A DNA stretch of 64,000 nucleotides. Source: Sinorhizobium americanum (lineage in GTDB: Bacteria > Pseudomonadota > Alphaproteobacteria > Rhizobiales > Rhizobiaceae). The DNA lies in contig NZ_LNQC01000056.1 in the NCBI RefSeq assembly GCF_001651855.1, positions 62,001-126,000 of the forward strand, written 5' to 3'. Below the pieces are notes generated by a model that saw only the letters and a program-made list of their open reading frames with translations, made no database searches and had not been told where the DNA came from. Shown piece after piece: positions 63,777-64,000 of the stretch (within the stretch, counting starts at the first letter, position 1; the number at the start of each line of letters is the position of its first letter). Both the position numbers and the translations under genes were made by a program.

Positions 63777-64000
63777 TCAACCGTTCCGCGAAAGTTCCTT
63801 CACATCTGCTGTAGGTTTGTTGAAGACGTTGATAATCCCGGCTGTCCGCTCGACGCCCTTGCGCGCGAGACTTTCGGAGCGCTTCACGTACCGCATCGCC
63901 ATCGCTGGCGTCTTCCAGCCGAAGGTCTGCATCAGTTCGGAGACGTTGGCACCGTTCACAGCGGCATGCGTCGCGCACGTTGATCGCAGCCGGTGAGGGG
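63777..64000 (-). CDS. Tyrosine integrase, C-terminal part, 5' end outside window
   Basis: The frame runs from the window edge to a stop at 63777. It contains the catalytic C terminus of a phage-type tyrosine recombinase: HRLRSTCATHA (His-x-x-Arg box), 17 residues, GWKTPAMAMRYVKRS with Trp at the third His/Trp position and the Tyr nucleophile. A helical tail then ends in FNKPTADVKELSRNG. It would integrate or excise the island. The N-terminal DNA-binding part is not in the window. Confidence 0.85.
   Translation of the reverse strand, partial: PHRLRSTCATHAAVNGANVSELMQTFGWKTPAMAMRYVKRSESLARKGVERTAGIINVFNKPTADVKELSRNG

Larger units (their letters stand above)
55561..64000. mobile_element. Phage-derived island next to tRNA-Leu, right end outside window
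   Basis: From the tRNA-Leu to the window edge the genes are of phage or mobile type: capsid protein, tape measure, a toxin-antitoxin-like pair, a RepA-like ATPase and a tyrosine integrase that runs off the edge. No second copy of the tRNA-Leu 3' end occurs inside the window. The right junction must lie further on, or the left boundary is elsewhere. The interval 55561-55777 between the tRNA and the first gene holds GGCC-rich short repeats and no gene. Confidence 0.75.

Overview
The window looks like a chromosomal segment of an alphaproteobacterium of the Rhizobiales, most likely Sinorhizobium/Ensifer. This is inferred from gene content: phosphatidylcholine synthase (pcs), an IalB-type protein, an NDUFS4-like complex I subunit, double cold-shock proteins, a ppiD-trpD-trpC-moaC-moeA block, the glnB-glnA pair, the recG/sdhE-mfd neighbourhood, high-GC codon use and two promoters of the RpoE2 (general stress sigma factor) type. 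No 16S rRNA or other species-level marker is present, so the genus is an inference.

Layout. 1-3000: an open-ended low-complexity secreted-type protein, a small exported protein, an L-lactate dehydrogenase gene lying between a decayed tRNA-Glu copy and two intact tandem tRNA-Glu genes. 3000-12400: small envelope and stress genes (M15-type lipoprotein, gloA, double cold-shock protein, DUF192 protein, NDUFS4-like subunit, an Omp25-type porin-like barrel, a GlxA-type regulator, a DUF1236 protein) with tRNA-Pro, tRNA-Arg and tRNA-Lys. 12500-25900: ccdA, an AEC transporter, a UbiH-type monooxygenase, pcs, a quinone oxidoreductase, a four-gene BMP-family ABC uptake system followed by a GntR/FCD regulator, a CNNM/CorC-type membrane protein, and a phosphatase/Nudix pair in which the Nudix gene is frameshifted. 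25900-31500: a leftward operon ppiD-trpD-trpC-moaC-moeA. 31800-44300: a Na/Pi-cotransporter-like protein, glmU, glmS, an acetyltransferase, a DUF502 membrane protein, recG, sdhE and mfd. 44300-55400: a DsbA-family oxidoreductase, an orphan oligopeptide-binding protein, ialB, hspQ, glnA, glnB behind a sigma-54 promoter, nnr, gpt, a CinA-type protein and four small ORFs. 55476-64000: tRNA-Leu followed by a phage-derived island that runs off the right edge.

The island is the least ordinary part. It carries an HK97-type capsid gene, two small genes and a tape-measure gene with an embedded M15 peptidase domain (broken by two single-base insertions), but no terminase, portal or protease is visible. 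Beside them are a DUF4258/HTH gene pair that resembles a toxin-antitoxin module, a truncated antidote gene, a RepA-like ATPase gene, the 3' part of a tyrosine integrase gene, and an array of three 42-bp iteron-like repeats with palindromic cores. Together this suggests a small integrated element, possibly a phage satellite or phage-plasmid relative with its own replication module. That reading is inference and needs the sequence to the right of the window.
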